Shown: positions 1 to 6,309 of the stretch, piece after piece
Layout of the letters: each line of letters opens with the position of its first letter
How positions within the stretch are numbered: position 1 is the stretch's first letter
Source of the DNA: Methanomicrobiales archaeon
Lineage (GTDB): Archaea > Halobacteriota > Methanomicrobia > Methanomicrobiales > Methanoculleaceae
NCBI GenBank assembly: GCA_012511245.1
Contig: JAAZGM010000008.1
Location: 1 to 6,361 of the forward strand
Length of the DNA: 6,361 nt
Direction: 5' to 3'
Program-made: the position numbers and the translations under genes
The notes under the pieces: generated by a model
The model's input: only the letters and a program-made list of their open reading frames with translations
The model's database searches: none
What the model was told of the DNA's origin: nothing

Positions 1-1021
1 CCGTCTCGAGTTCCACGTCGTGGTTGCTCCACTTGTCGTGGTGGAGGCGGTAGAGGTTGAACTCCATCGGCCCGTCGGCGGTCATCGTCGTCGTCCGGCC
101 GAACATCACCTGCCCCATATCGATGACAATCTGCGGACGCATGTTGACGTAGTTCGCGATCGGCTCGCTCTTCGAGCAGAAATCCTTCCACCCCGATCCG
201 CCGTAGGCGTGGAACTGGACGTGGGTCGCATACAGCGTCTGCCGCTTCGGGTTCAGGTCGGGGATGAGGCCGAACGACCCGAGCGTGCAGGTGTAGTTCC
301 CCGGGGTGCCGAGGTTGTTGCAGTGCAGGTGCACCGAGTGCGGGAGGTGGAGGAGTTCGTTTGCCTCCACGACAGACCGGATGATCTCCGCCGGCGTCAC
401 CTCGAAGTAGGGAACCGGGTCGCGGATGCATGTGACGTTCTTGCCCCACTGCCATGCCTCGGTGCCGCCGGGGTTCGTGAGTTTGACCCCGAACCCTTTG
501 ACGGCCTTGAGCGTCCAGGCTATGATGGCGGCGACCCTTTTTATGTCGCCGTCGCGGATCGCCTCCAGGATCGACCAGTTCCCGTCGAAGAGGGTGTTTG
601 CCATCGTATCCTGGAGCGGCGTATAGGTGAACTCTTCGTGGGTGTGCCGCGCCTCAAGCGGCGCCATCGCACCCTCGAGCAGGGTGGTGTAGCCCATCAC
701 GCTGTAACGGTAGCTGTTGCCGTAGGTGGTCGGGACGCTGTAGCCGGACGTTGCATGCATCGCTCCCCGGCGGGGCGTCCTCCCTGCCCGCATATCCTCC
801 GGGCTCATATACCGCCCGAAGTTCACCTTCGTCCCGCAGATATGGGTGTGCGAGTCGACCCCGCCCGGCATCGTCAGCATCCCGCGGGCGTCGATAACCT
901 CCGCAGCATCGCTCACCGCCTCGACGATCCTCCCGTCGAGGATGGCGATATCCATCACCTCACCGTTGATCCCCTGGAGCGGATCGATAACGCAGGCGTT
1001 CTTCACCAGGAGTTCGGTCAT
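1..1021 (-). CDS. fwdA: Formylmethanofuran dehydrogenase subunit A (N-terminal 340 residues, runs off the window)
   Basis: Amidohydrolase-family subunit of formylmethanofuran dehydrogenase. It condenses formate, made by FwdB and passed through an internal tunnel, with methanofuran to give formyl-methanofuran, the first carbon intermediate of methanogenesis. I translated the minus strand by hand from position 1021 and found an open frame to the window edge, 340 codons of a family usually near 570. Visible binuclear metal-site elements are the HxH motif (SHTH, H58 and H60), the lysine in AVKGFGVK (K175) that is carboxylated in the family, followed by LTNPGG, then the histidine cluster HSVHLHCNN (H228-H233) and THVQFHAYG (H267, H271). 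The Asp metal ligand expected later is outside the window. The start is fixed by an ATGA overlap with the fwdB stop and by a GGAGGTG ribosome site 8 bases upstream. The gene could belong to a Mo (fmd) or W (fwd) isoenzyme; sequence alone does not separate them. The identification is very secure. Confidence 0.96.
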   Translation of the reverse strand, partial: MTELLVKNACVIDPLQGINGEVMDIAILDGRIVEAVSDAAEVIDARGMLTMPGGVDSHTHICGTKVNFGRYMSPEDMRAGRTPRRGAMHATSGYSVPTTYGNSYRYSVMGYTTLLEGAMAPLEARHTHEEFTYTPLQDTMANTLFDGNWSILEAIRDGDIKRVAAIIAWTLKAVKGFGVKLTNPGGTEAWQWGKNVTCIRDPVPYFEVTPAEIIRSVVEANELLHLPHSVHLHCNNLGTPGNYTCTLGSFGLIPDLNPKRQTLYATHVQFHAYGGSGWKDFCSKSEPIANYVNMRPQIVIDMGQVMFGRTTTMTADGPMEFNLYRLHHDKWSNHDVELET

Positions 1022-2307
1022 TGCTCTCGCACCTCCTGCATCAGGGCATACATCCGGGAGAGGACCTCCTCATCGGAGAGGTAGTCGGTCGAGAGGACTT
1101 TCCTCGTCCGGATCGGCACCCCGTCCATACGGTAGGCCGTTCCCTCCGCGTCGATCCCGGTCACCGCCACCGGGATCTGGATGTCGCAGAACGCCGTGGT
1201 GGCGTTCGGGTAGGGGTCGAGCTGGATGACCGGGATCTCCGCGAGGTGTTCGAGGCACTTTCGGGGGAAGTGTGCGGCCGGATCGCTCCCGACGATCAAC
1301 GCCGCGTCGCACTCCTTCCGGGCGAGGATATCCACCGCCGTCGTCTCCCCGGGGTTGTAGAACGCGATCCCCCGCGAGAAGTCGATCCCGTAGGGGTAGC
1401 CGGTCATCCAGGTGTTCACCTCGTTTGAACCGTAGACGTTGTAATGGCCGCGCATCGCCGAGATGGTGAACTTCGTGTGCCGGCTCAGTTCCGAGACGAG
1501 CTCGATGGCGTTTCGGATGTTCTTGTACTTCCCCTGCGTCATCGTGAGACCGAGGCCGAAGTAGACCGCCCCGAACTTTGCATTCTTGCAGAGGTTTGCC
1601 ACCCGGATGAGCTGCTCCTTCGTGACGCCCGCGACCGTCCGCGGCACCATATCCGCCTTCCCCTGGACGATCGCCCGGAGCGCCGAGATGACCGCATAGT
1701 CCCCGCCGGGCTTGATCTGGACGAACTCGTCGGCGACGTTCGCGGTCTGGGTCTTTCGGACGTCGATGACGATCACCTTCCGGTCGCGGAAGGCGTTTTC
1801 GAGGAAGAACCCCTCCGCGTACCGCGTGTAACGCGAAAGGTGGCGGGGATGGGCGTCGATAGGGTTCGATCCCCAGTATATGACGAGATCCGCCCGGTTC
1901 TTCACCACCCCGAGCGTGCAGCCCGGGTGGCCGACCTCCTGGATGGCAAGGATCGAGGGGCCGTGGCAGACCGAGGAGGTGTTGTCGATGACGCCGTGGA
2001 TGAGTTCGGCCATATGCACCCCCACGCACTGCGCCTCCCCGTGGGTGCCGCTCCACCCATAGAGGAGCGGGCGCTCGGCGGAGAGAAGCATATCGGCGGC
2101 GCAGCGGATCGCCTCGTCGTATGTGATATCCTTCCACTCATCCCCGTCGCGCAGGATCGGGTTCTTCATCCTCTTCTCGCCCATGAACTTCGTCGTCCCG
2201 AGCTCGCAGGCGTTCGTCACGGCGACCACTCTGCCCTCTTCGACTTCGATCTCGATGTCGTCGCAGAGGCATCCGCAGAACGGACAGACCGCGTCCTTAA
2301 CGATCAT
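1018..2307 (-). CDS. fwdB: Formylmethanofuran dehydrogenase subunit B, catalytic W/Mo bis-pterin subunit
   Basis: Catalytic subunit that reduces CO2 to formate using low-potential electrons. It belongs to the molybdopterin oxidoreductase superfamily, and its 429 residues match the usual family length. An N-terminal [4Fe-4S] site is visible as CPFCGCLC (C8, C11, C15) with C34 in NACELG. The metal-ligating residue is cysteine in SSVCHGPS (C114, codon TGC), not selenocysteine. Pterin-binding elements include WGSNPIDAHPRH (about 145-156), LIVGSDPAAHFP (337-348) and the C-terminal TAYRMDGVPIRTRK stretch (about 390-404). I chose the ATG at 2307 because GGAGG lies 8 bases upstream and the protein then begins MIVKDAVCPFC; a TTG at 2322 would add five residues but has less support. 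It overlaps fwdD by 11 bases and fwdA by an ATGA. The tungsten or molybdenum type cannot be decided from this sequence. Confidence 0.96.
   Translation of the reverse strand: MIVKDAVCPFCGCLCDDIEIEVEEGRVVAVTNACELGTTKFMGEKRMKNPILRDGDEWKDITYDEAIRCAADMLLSAERPLLYGWSGTHGEAQCVGVHMAELIHGVIDNTSSVCHGPSILAIQEVGHPGCTLGVVKNRADLVIYWGSNPIDAHPRHLSRYTRYAEGFFLENAFRDRKVIVIDVRKTQTANVADEFVQIKPGGDYAVISALRAIVQGKADMVPRTVAGVTKEQLIRVANLCKNAKFGAVYFGLGLTMTQGKYKNIRNAIELVSELSRHTKFTISAMRGHYNVYGSNEVNTWMTGYPYGIDFSRGIAFYNPGETTAVDILARKECDAALIVGSDPAAHFPRKCLEHLAEIPVIQLDPYPNATTAFCDIQIPVAVTGIDAEGTAYRMDGVPIRTRKVLSTDYLSDEEVLSRMYALMQEVREQ
1030..1036 (-). promoter_or_regulatory. Ribosome binding site of fwdA
   Basis: On the minus strand this reads GGAGGTG, 8 bases before the fwdA ATG at 1021 and inside the last codons of fwdB. 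It is among the strongest Shine-Dalgarno matches in the window and supports independent initiation of fwdA in addition to coupling through the ATGA overlap. Confidence 0.8.
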
Positions 2308-2686
2308 AAGCAAGGCCTCCAAGGTCTTCCATCAGCTCGTGAACCATCTTTGGCTCTTCGTCGGTCGGTTCGATCTCCACCCTGTGGGACTTGAAGTCCG
2401 GCATCCCGGTGGAGCAGGTGCCGGCGGCGACGATGTGGTTTGCGTACGGACCGTACGGGACGAAGACGGTGCCCATCTCCACCTCTTCCGATGCCGCCGC
2501 CCGCATGACGACATCACCGCACGGTCCGGTCACCCTGACGGTATCCCCGTCGTCGAGCCCGAGTTCCAGCATATCGAACCCGTGCATGAAGCAGGTGGAG
2601 GTCTCCGCCGCGTACTCGGCCGACGTCTTGTTCTCGACGGTCACCCCCTGGTTCACCGTCCGCCCGGTGAGCATGAGAAACGTCAT
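2297..2686 (-). CDS. fwdD: Formylmethanofuran dehydrogenase subunit D, molybdopterin dinucleotide-binding domain
   Basis: A 129-residue subunit corresponding to the C-terminal pterin dinucleotide-binding domain of formate dehydrogenase-type enzymes, carried as a separate polypeptide in Fwd/Fmd. It completes the W/Mo cofactor pocket together with FwdB. Visible hallmarks are the N-terminal LTGRTVNQG, the core DGDTVRVTGPCGDVVMRA (about 46-63) typical of the double-psi beta barrel, and the cofactor-proximal GTVFVPYGPYANHIV followed by GTCSTGMPDFKSHRVEIEP. The length matches the family. The frame is open further upstream, but the start at 2686 is supported by GGAGG 7 bases before it, by an ATGA overlap with the ferredoxin stop, and by the family N-terminus. 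Its C-terminal 11 bases overlap the start of fwdB, so the two halves of the catalytic unit are probably translated together. Confidence 0.93.
   Translation of the reverse strand: MTFLMLTGRTVNQGVTVENKTSAEYAAETSTCFMHGFDMLELGLDDGDTVRVTGPCGDVVMRAAASEEVEMGTVFVPYGPYANHIVAAGTCSTGMPDFKSHRVEIEPTDEEPKMVHELMEDLGGLAYDR
2316..2320 (-). promoter_or_regulatory. Ribosome binding site of fwdB
   Basis: Reads GGAGG on the minus strand, 8 bases before the ATG at 2307 and inside the 3' end of fwdD. It decides the fwdB start in favour of ATG 2307, since the alternative TTG at 2322 overlaps this site. Confidence 0.8.
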
Positions 2687-3291
2687 GTCTCGGCCTCCGG
2701 TATCTGCACCCCTTCCACCATCCGGGCGACCCGGATCGCGCTGTTCGGGCAGTTGGTCTCGCAGGTCTTGCACCCCGTGCACTTCTCTTCGTGGAGGATC
2801 TGCACCCGGCCGCCCTCGATCCGCATGATCACCTCGTCGCTTGAGGATGTCCCGCTCCCGGCAAGCTGCGGATCGATCTGCCGGTTGACCGGGCAGGAGA
2901 CGCAGCAGTTCCCGCACCGCATGCAGATGTTGTCATCGACCTCCAGATGATACCACGACCAGAACGCCGTCCCATCGTGGGCCGTGACGTCGAGGATCCG
3001 GCCGCTCGATAGAACACCCTCGGGGCACGCCTCGACGCAGAGGCCGCACCGGATGCAGTGGCCGGGGTAGACTTCCGGCTCCCACCCATCTTTCTTCCGG
3101 AGAACCGCGATCCCCCCGGGTGCGGGGCAGATCATCATGCAGGAGAAGCACGCCGTACACTTGTTCCCCGTCAGGGTCGGGTAGCCCTTGAAGTAAGATG
3201 GAGTCTCGAGCGGCGCGGTCTTTGCCGTGAAGAACTTCCGGATCCATTCCGGCCGGAGGAACTCCCGCACGTAGTAGATGATCGATCGCAT
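2683..3291 (-). CDS. Four-cluster [4Fe-4S] ferredoxin, NuoI/EchF-like with extra domain (EhaP position)
   Basis: A 202-residue iron-sulfur protein with four complete CxxCxxCxxxCP motifs: C45-C55, C79-C89, C123-C133 and C171-C181. It should therefore carry four [4Fe-4S] clusters and act as an electron wire. The N-terminus (about residues 4-21, YYVREFLRPEWIRKFF) resembles the amphipathic lead-in of NuoI/EchF-type subunits that dock on a membrane complex. The third motif has an extra cysteine (CGNCC, C130). A Gly/Ser-rich linker around 144-151 separates cluster 3 from cluster 4. In characterised Eha clusters the gene after the large subunit is a polyferredoxin (ehaP), which fits this position. 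It starts 3 bases after the large-subunit stop, behind GAGAGGT, and overlaps fwdD by an ATGA. It could serve the hydrogenase, Fwd or both; assignment as EhaP is inference, and FwdF (usually about eight clusters) or FwdG (usually two) fit less well. Confidence 0.88.
   Translation of the reverse strand: MRSIIYYVREFLRPEWIRKFFTAKTAPLETPSYFKGYPTLTGNKCTACFSCMMICPAPGGIAVLRKKDGWEPEVYPGHCIRCGLCVEACPEGVLSSGRILDVTAHDGTAFWSWYHLEVDDNICMRCGNCCVSCPVNRQIDPQLAGSGTSSSDEVIMRIEGGRVQILHEEKCTGCKTCETNCPNSAIRVARMVEGVQIPEAET
2694..2698 (-). promoter_or_regulatory. Ribosome binding site of fwdD
   Basis: Reads GGAGG on the minus strand, 7 bases before the ATG at 2686 and inside the last codons of the ferredoxin gene. 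It picks the MTFLMLTGR start over the longer open frame that continues upstream to 2917. Confidence 0.75.
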
Positions 3292-3294
3292 CTC

Positions 3295-4383
3295 TTACCT
3301 CTCGTTGCACGCGATGCAGGGATCGCTGCTGATGAACGTCGATGTCACGTCGGCGATCGATGTGGCCTCGCTGATCATCGCGTGGGCGCAGGCCTCGACG
3401 TTCATGATCGAGGGCGTCCGGATCGTGATATCGACCACTCTCCCATAGTCGTCGGTCGTGATGGTGTAGGTCAACTCGCCCCGGGGCGCCTCGCCGCTGT
3501 AGGAGGCCGTGCCCGCTTTACAGAGGCCGCCGCCCCGGATAGGGCCTTCGGGGAGGGTGTCCACGCACTTCCGTATCAGGTCGATGCTCTGGAAGACCTC
3601 CTGGAACCTGACCATCACCCGGGCAAAGTTGTCGCCCTCTGTCCGGGTCACCTGGGTGAACCCGAGCGCCTGGTAGGTCGGGTGGCAGAGGCGGAGATCG
3701 GAGTCCTCGACGCCGCTCGCCCGGGCGGTGGGACCGACGGTGTGGGCGCGGATCGCCTCCTCCCGGTTCATGTACCCGATCCCCTTGCTCCTGAGCGCGA
3801 TCAGCGGACCGGTCTCGAAGATCCGGGTATACCGCTTCATCTCCTCCTCCACCTTCATGAGATCGGCAAGCATCACCGCGGCATCCTCGGGGAGGAGGTC
3901 GAACCGGACGCCGCCCGGTATCATGTAGGCGGTGTTGATCCGGGAGCCCGTTATCCGTTCCAGGTTGTCGAGCACCGTCTCCCGGATGTTGAGGAGATAC
4001 ATCGCGAGCGTCTCGTGCTCGATCGTGTAGCAGTAGGAGAAGTTCGCGAGGATGTGGCTTGCCATCCGGTCGAGTTCGTTCACGACGACCCGGAGGTAGG
4101 CCGCTCGCGGCGGGACGGCGATATCACTGATCTTCTCCATCGTCTCGATGAAGACCATATTGTGGATGACCGAGCATATGCCGCAGACCCGTTCCGCAAG
4201 GAACATCACCTCCTGCCAGGGGCGACCACGCATGATCCGCTCGATCCCCTTCTTCATGTACCCGAGTTCGATCTCGGTGCGGAGCACCCGCTCGCCCGCC
4301 GTCTCGCACTTGATACGGACGGGCTCCTTCCAGCAGGGGTGCATCGGGCCGAGCGGGATGGATACGTCGACGGTCTTCTTCAT
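3295..4383 (-). CDS. ehaO: Energy-converting [NiFe] hydrogenase large (catalytic) subunit, EhaO-like
   Basis: Catalytic subunit of a group 4 membrane-bound [NiFe] hydrogenase, homologous to NuoD of complex I. It is expected to oxidise H2 and, driven by the ion gradient, to feed electrons to low-potential ferredoxin. Both Ni-binding motifs are intact: RVCGICSVIHN (C67, C70 with downstream H74) and the C-terminal DPCIACNER (C356, C359). That separates it from Nuo/Fpo-type subunits, which have lost these cysteines. The protein has 362 residues and stops three residues after the last Ni ligand, so no C-terminal peptide is left to cleave, as in Ech. The frame extends upstream to 4467, but ATG 4383 is supported by GAGGAG 8 bases before it, by the ATGA overlap with the small-subunit gene and by the family-like start IPLGPMHP. 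The hydrogenase call is very secure; the Eha class rests on gene context. Confidence 0.92.
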   Translation of the reverse strand: MKKTVDVSIPLGPMHPCWKEPVRIKCETAGERVLRTEIELGYMKKGIERIMRGRPWQEVMFLAERVCGICSVIHNMVFIETMEKISDIAVPPRAAYLRVVVNELDRMASHILANFSYCYTIEHETLAMYLLNIRETVLDNLERITGSRINTAYMIPGGVRFDLLPEDAAVMLADLMKVEEEMKRYTRIFETGPLIALRSKGIGYMNREEAIRAHTVGPTARASGVEDSDLRLCHPTYQALGFTQVTRTEGDNFARVMVRFQEVFQSIDLIRKCVDTLPEGPIRGGGLCKAGTASYSGEAPRGELTYTITTDDYGRVVDITIRTPSIMNVEACAHAMISEATSIADVTSTFISSDPCIACNER

Positions 4384-4838
4384 GGCTTTCTCTCCTCGTA
4401 GTCCTTGAATATCAGCGGCGCGACCGAGAGGATGGCGGAGAGGATCTCCGTCGGTCGGGGCGGGCAACCCGGAACCGACGCCGCAATGGGTATATACTTC
4501 TCAACGGGCGGACTCGTCAAGGTACCCCTCCGGGCATAGACGCACCCCGATATGGGGCAGTTTCCTATGGCAACGGCAACCTTCGGCTCGGGGATCTTGT
4601 CCCAGATATCGCGGAGTTTGTCCACCCACTGGGGGGTTACGGAGCCGATAACCAGGAGGACGTCGGCCTCCCGGGGGTTGTTGTGGACGTAGATCCCGTA
4701 CTGCTCGATGTCGTAGCGCGGCGCGAGACAGGCGAGCACCTCGATGTCGCAGCCGTTGCATGACCCGACGTCGACGTAACTGACGTGGATCGACCGCGAG
4801 CGCACAGCGTTCTTGATCTCCTGGAGGATATTCCTCAT
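4380..4838 (-). CDS. ehaN: Energy-converting [NiFe] hydrogenase small subunit, EhaN-like
   Basis: A 152-residue NuoB-type small subunit. It holds the single proximal [4Fe-4S] cluster that takes electrons from the NiFe site in the large subunit and passes them to the ferredoxin subunit. The four ligands are visible: C27 and C30 in VGSCNGCDIE, C94 in IGNCPISG, and C125 in VPGCPPRP. The short length and the absence of a twin-arginine signal peptide or further cysteine clusters are typical of group 4 hydrogenases and unlike periplasmic uptake hydrogenases. GGGAGG lies about 10 bases before the ATG. The gene overlaps its upstream neighbour and the large-subunit gene by ATGA on both sides, consistent with equimolar production. 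The NuoB-family assignment is very secure, and the Eha assignment follows from order and the neighbouring EhaM-like protein. Confidence 0.91.
   Translation of the reverse strand: MRNILQEIKNAVRSRSIHVSYVDVGSCNGCDIEVLACLAPRYDIEQYGIYVHNNPREADVLLVIGSVTPQWVDKLRDIWDKIPEPKVAVAIGNCPISGCVYARRGTLTSPPVEKYIPIAASVPGCPPRPTEILSAILSVAPLIFKDYEERKP
4392..4397 (-). promoter_or_regulatory. Ribosome binding site of the hydrogenase large subunit gene
   Basis: Reads GAGGAG on the minus strand, 8 bases before the ATG at 4383. It supports the short MKKTVDVSIPLGP start over an in-frame start at 4467 that would add 28 residues unlike the family. Confidence 0.75.
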
Positions 4839-5218
4839 GAGAGGATCGCCTCCCGGATCCGCTCTTTTCCTCTCCGGATCGCCTCATCGAGGGGTGTATT
4901 CTGTGCCATTGCTGTAGTGTCACTGTATATCGTCTGCATCGCCTCTGTATCCACGAGGGGTATGAATCGGGTGAAGAGTTCGCACCCGAGCTCCTCTGCA
5001 ACCGGATCGCCGTTGTCTGCGTGTTTCTGCCCCATCTGCCACCGGGACTCGAGGTTCTCAAGGAAGGACATATCGAGCTTCTGGATCAGTGCCCTGCGGA
5101 GTTTCGCATCGCTCATCCCGAGGCGCTGTGCAACCGCCCGGACGGTCTCGTCATGTCTTGTGCTCGTCAGGATGTTGTACTTCATCTGGCGGAGGTCCTT
5201 TTCGTAGAGGTACTTCAT
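4835..5218 (-). CDS. ehaM: EhaM-like soluble subunit (DUF1959 family)
   Basis: A 127-residue soluble protein, mostly predicted helical and rich in Arg, Glu and Ala, with no membrane segment, signal peptide or cysteine cluster (the single Cys in ELGCELF is isolated). It begins MKYLYEKDLRQMKYNIL, has a helix-turn-helix-like stretch RAVAQRLGMSDAKLRRALI (about 27-45) and a second conserved-looking block ELFTRFIPLVDTEAMQTIY. In Eha clusters a protein of this size, EhaM (DUF1959), sits directly before the small-subunit gene. I assign it from position, length and general resemblance recalled from memory rather than alignment. No catalytic role is known for this family; a structural or assembly role in the complex is the likeliest inference. 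The helix-turn-helix-like stretch could instead suggest a small regulator, but the location inside the operon argues for a subunit. ATGA overlaps link it to both neighbours. Confidence 0.7.
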   Translation of the reverse strand: MKYLYEKDLRQMKYNILTSTRHDETVRAVAQRLGMSDAKLRRALIQKLDMSFLENLESRWQMGQKHADNGDPVAEELGCELFTRFIPLVDTEAMQTIYSDTTAMAQNTPLDEAIRRGKERIREAILS

Positions 5219-5466
5219 GCGAGCACCCCCGAAGCCTTTGCCAATGCGTAGACGAGGAACCCGAGCACCATCACCCAGAGGAGCGCCATCTCGGCGCGTT
5301 TCAGGGTGAGTTCGTCGCGCATCCAGGTGAGGGCGGTGGTGACGGCGAGCAGGACGATGCCTGCAAACGCCTGGCCGACCACGCTCACGTTCTCGACGGC
5401 CTGGACGAGGAATACCCCGATGTAGAAGACCGCCCCCGCCATGATCAGGAGTCGCAGTGTGTTCAT
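5215..5466 (-). CDS. Small three-helix membrane subunit of the hydrogenase, EhaL- or EhaK-like
   Basis: An 83-residue, very hydrophobic protein with three likely transmembrane segments: about residues 5-24 (LLIMAGAVFYIGVFLV), 29-48 (VVGQAFAGIVLLAV and following) and 59-78 (LLWVMVLGFLVYAL). The positively charged loop MRDELTLKRAEM lies between helices two and three. Canonical eha clusters carry two small membrane genes, ehaK and ehaL, between the NuoH-like ehaJ and ehaM; only this one is present here. The position directly before the EhaM-like gene favours EhaL. No catalytic motif is visible, and a role in anchoring or stabilising the membrane arm is inferred. It is tied to both neighbours by ATGA overlaps, with GGGGTGG upstream as a modest ribosome site. 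Confidence 0.75.
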   Translation of the reverse strand: MNTLRLLIMAGAVFYIGVFLVQAVENVSVVGQAFAGIVLLAVTTALTWMRDELTLKRAEMALLWVMVLGFLVYALAKASGVLA

Positions 5467-6308
5467 CCCATGACCACCCCAAGGATGATGATGTAGACGA
5501 CGAGTGCGCCCGTCACCAGGCTCTGAATCGTCACGGTGTCGTAGGGCGAGAGCATGGGGGTGACTGCGCAGACGAACGAGAGCGATACCAGGACGACGAG
5601 CATCAGGATGAGTGTCAACCAGAGCGGCAGCGCCCCGATGAAGATGAGGACGAACGCGTAGAGGAGGACGTAGGTCTTGAGGGCGTATGCCACCTCGAGC
5701 GCGGCGCGCCAGACCCCGAAGTGCTCGGTCATGTTGCCGCTCACGATCTCTTTTGCCTCGATGATCGAGAAGGGCCCGTAGTGCATCTTGGAGAGGATCA
5801 CGAGGTACATCGCCACGGCCGCCGGGAACGCGATGATGAGGAGCGGGCCGTTCACCTCCTGGTAGGCCGCGATATCCGCGATCGAGAGTGAGTGGGTGAA
5901 GAAGTAGATCGCGACGACGGTGATGAGGAGCGGCAACTCCGACGCCGCCGATATGACCGACCGGATAGCCCCGAACTTCGTATACGGGGAACCTGTCGAG
6001 AGCCCCATCCCGTGCTCCACGATCTTGTGGAGGAGGTAGACCGCAAAGAGGAGGAGGATGCTCCCGCCGGTGAGGAGGACGAAGAGGGCTCCGCTCCAGA
6101 TGGCGATGGCGACGAAGACGATCCCGACAAAGAGCGTCTGGCTGGCTGTCTTCGGTATCCAGGTCTCTTTGAAGGAGAATTTCAGGGTGTGCAGGATCTC
6201 CTGCCAGATCGGCGGTCCAGGCCGCCCCTGGACTCTCGCGATGACTTTCCGGTGGATGCCGTGGAAGAGCAGGCCGATGAAGGTGGCAAAGAGCAGGTAT
6301 TCGATCAT
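5463..6308 (-). CDS. ehaJ: NuoH-like membrane subunit of energy-converting hydrogenase, EhaJ-like
   Basis: A 281-residue integral membrane protein of the NuoH/EchB/HyfC family. This subunit anchors the catalytic arm and forms the junction where redox energy is coupled to ion movement. About eight hydrophobic segments can be seen, roughly at 2-17, 58-79, 80-95, 123-139, 153-173, 209-227, 228-249 and 260-280. Family signatures are the loop ARVQGRPGPPIWQ (24-36), SELP with E124 in a membrane segment, and the charged loop PFSIIEAKEIVSGNMTEHFG (179-198), which matches the PFDIPEAE...ELVAGY region of NuoH. The start at 6308 gives the expected N-terminal helix, although the upstream ribosome site is weak. 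It lies one base after the preferred stop of the upstream gene and overlaps the next gene by ATGA. NuoH-family membership is secure; the EhaJ label depends on the operon. Confidence 0.88.
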   Translation of the reverse strand: MIEYLLFATFIGLLFHGIHRKVIARVQGRPGPPIWQEILHTLKFSFKETWIPKTASQTLFVGIVFVAIAIWSGALFVLLTGGSILLLFAVYLLHKIVEHGMGLSTGSPYTKFGAIRSVISAASELPLLITVVAIYFFTHSLSIADIAAYQEVNGPLLIIAFPAAVAMYLVILSKMHYGPFSIIEAKEIVSGNMTEHFGVWRAALEVAYALKTYVLLYAFVLIFIGALPLWLTLILMLVVLVSLSFVCAVTPMLSPYDTVTIQSLVTGALVVYIIILGVVMG

Positions 6309-6309
6309 G

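Noticed and set aside
20..1084. Long plus-strand open frame of 354 codons
   Set aside because: It is antisense to fwdA, whose minus-strand translation carries unmistakable family motifs. The plus-strand product is Arg/Val/His-rich with no recognisable domain, a usual by-product of GC-rich coding DNA.
1018..2307. fwdB/fwdD as a formate dehydrogenase
   Set aside because: The separate fwdD-sized pterin domain, the CPFCGCLCDD start, the VCHGPS site and the adjacent fwdA fit formylmethanofuran dehydrogenase, not FdhA.
1444..2394. Plus-strand open frame of 316 codons
   Set aside because: It is antisense to fwdB and fwdD and its product resembles no protein family; treated as a shadow of the real genes.
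3292..3294. Possible internal promoter between ehaO and the ferredoxin gene
   Set aside because: The gap is only three bases. Any promoter would have to lie within ehaO, and I saw no convincing BRE/TATA element there.
3058..4401. Plus-strand open frame of 447 codons, the longest in the window
   Set aside because: It lies opposite the hydrogenase large subunit and part of the ferredoxin. Its sequence is low-complexity Arg/Asp/His-rich and shows no domain.
3295..6308. Identity as complex I (Nuo), Fpo or formate hydrogenlyase
   Set aside because: Both Ni-binding CxxC motifs are present, which excludes Nuo and Fpo. The EhaM-like and EhaL-like genes and the Fwd neighbours favour Eha over Ech, Mbh or formate hydrogenlyase, although Ech/Mbh cannot be fully excluded without alignment.
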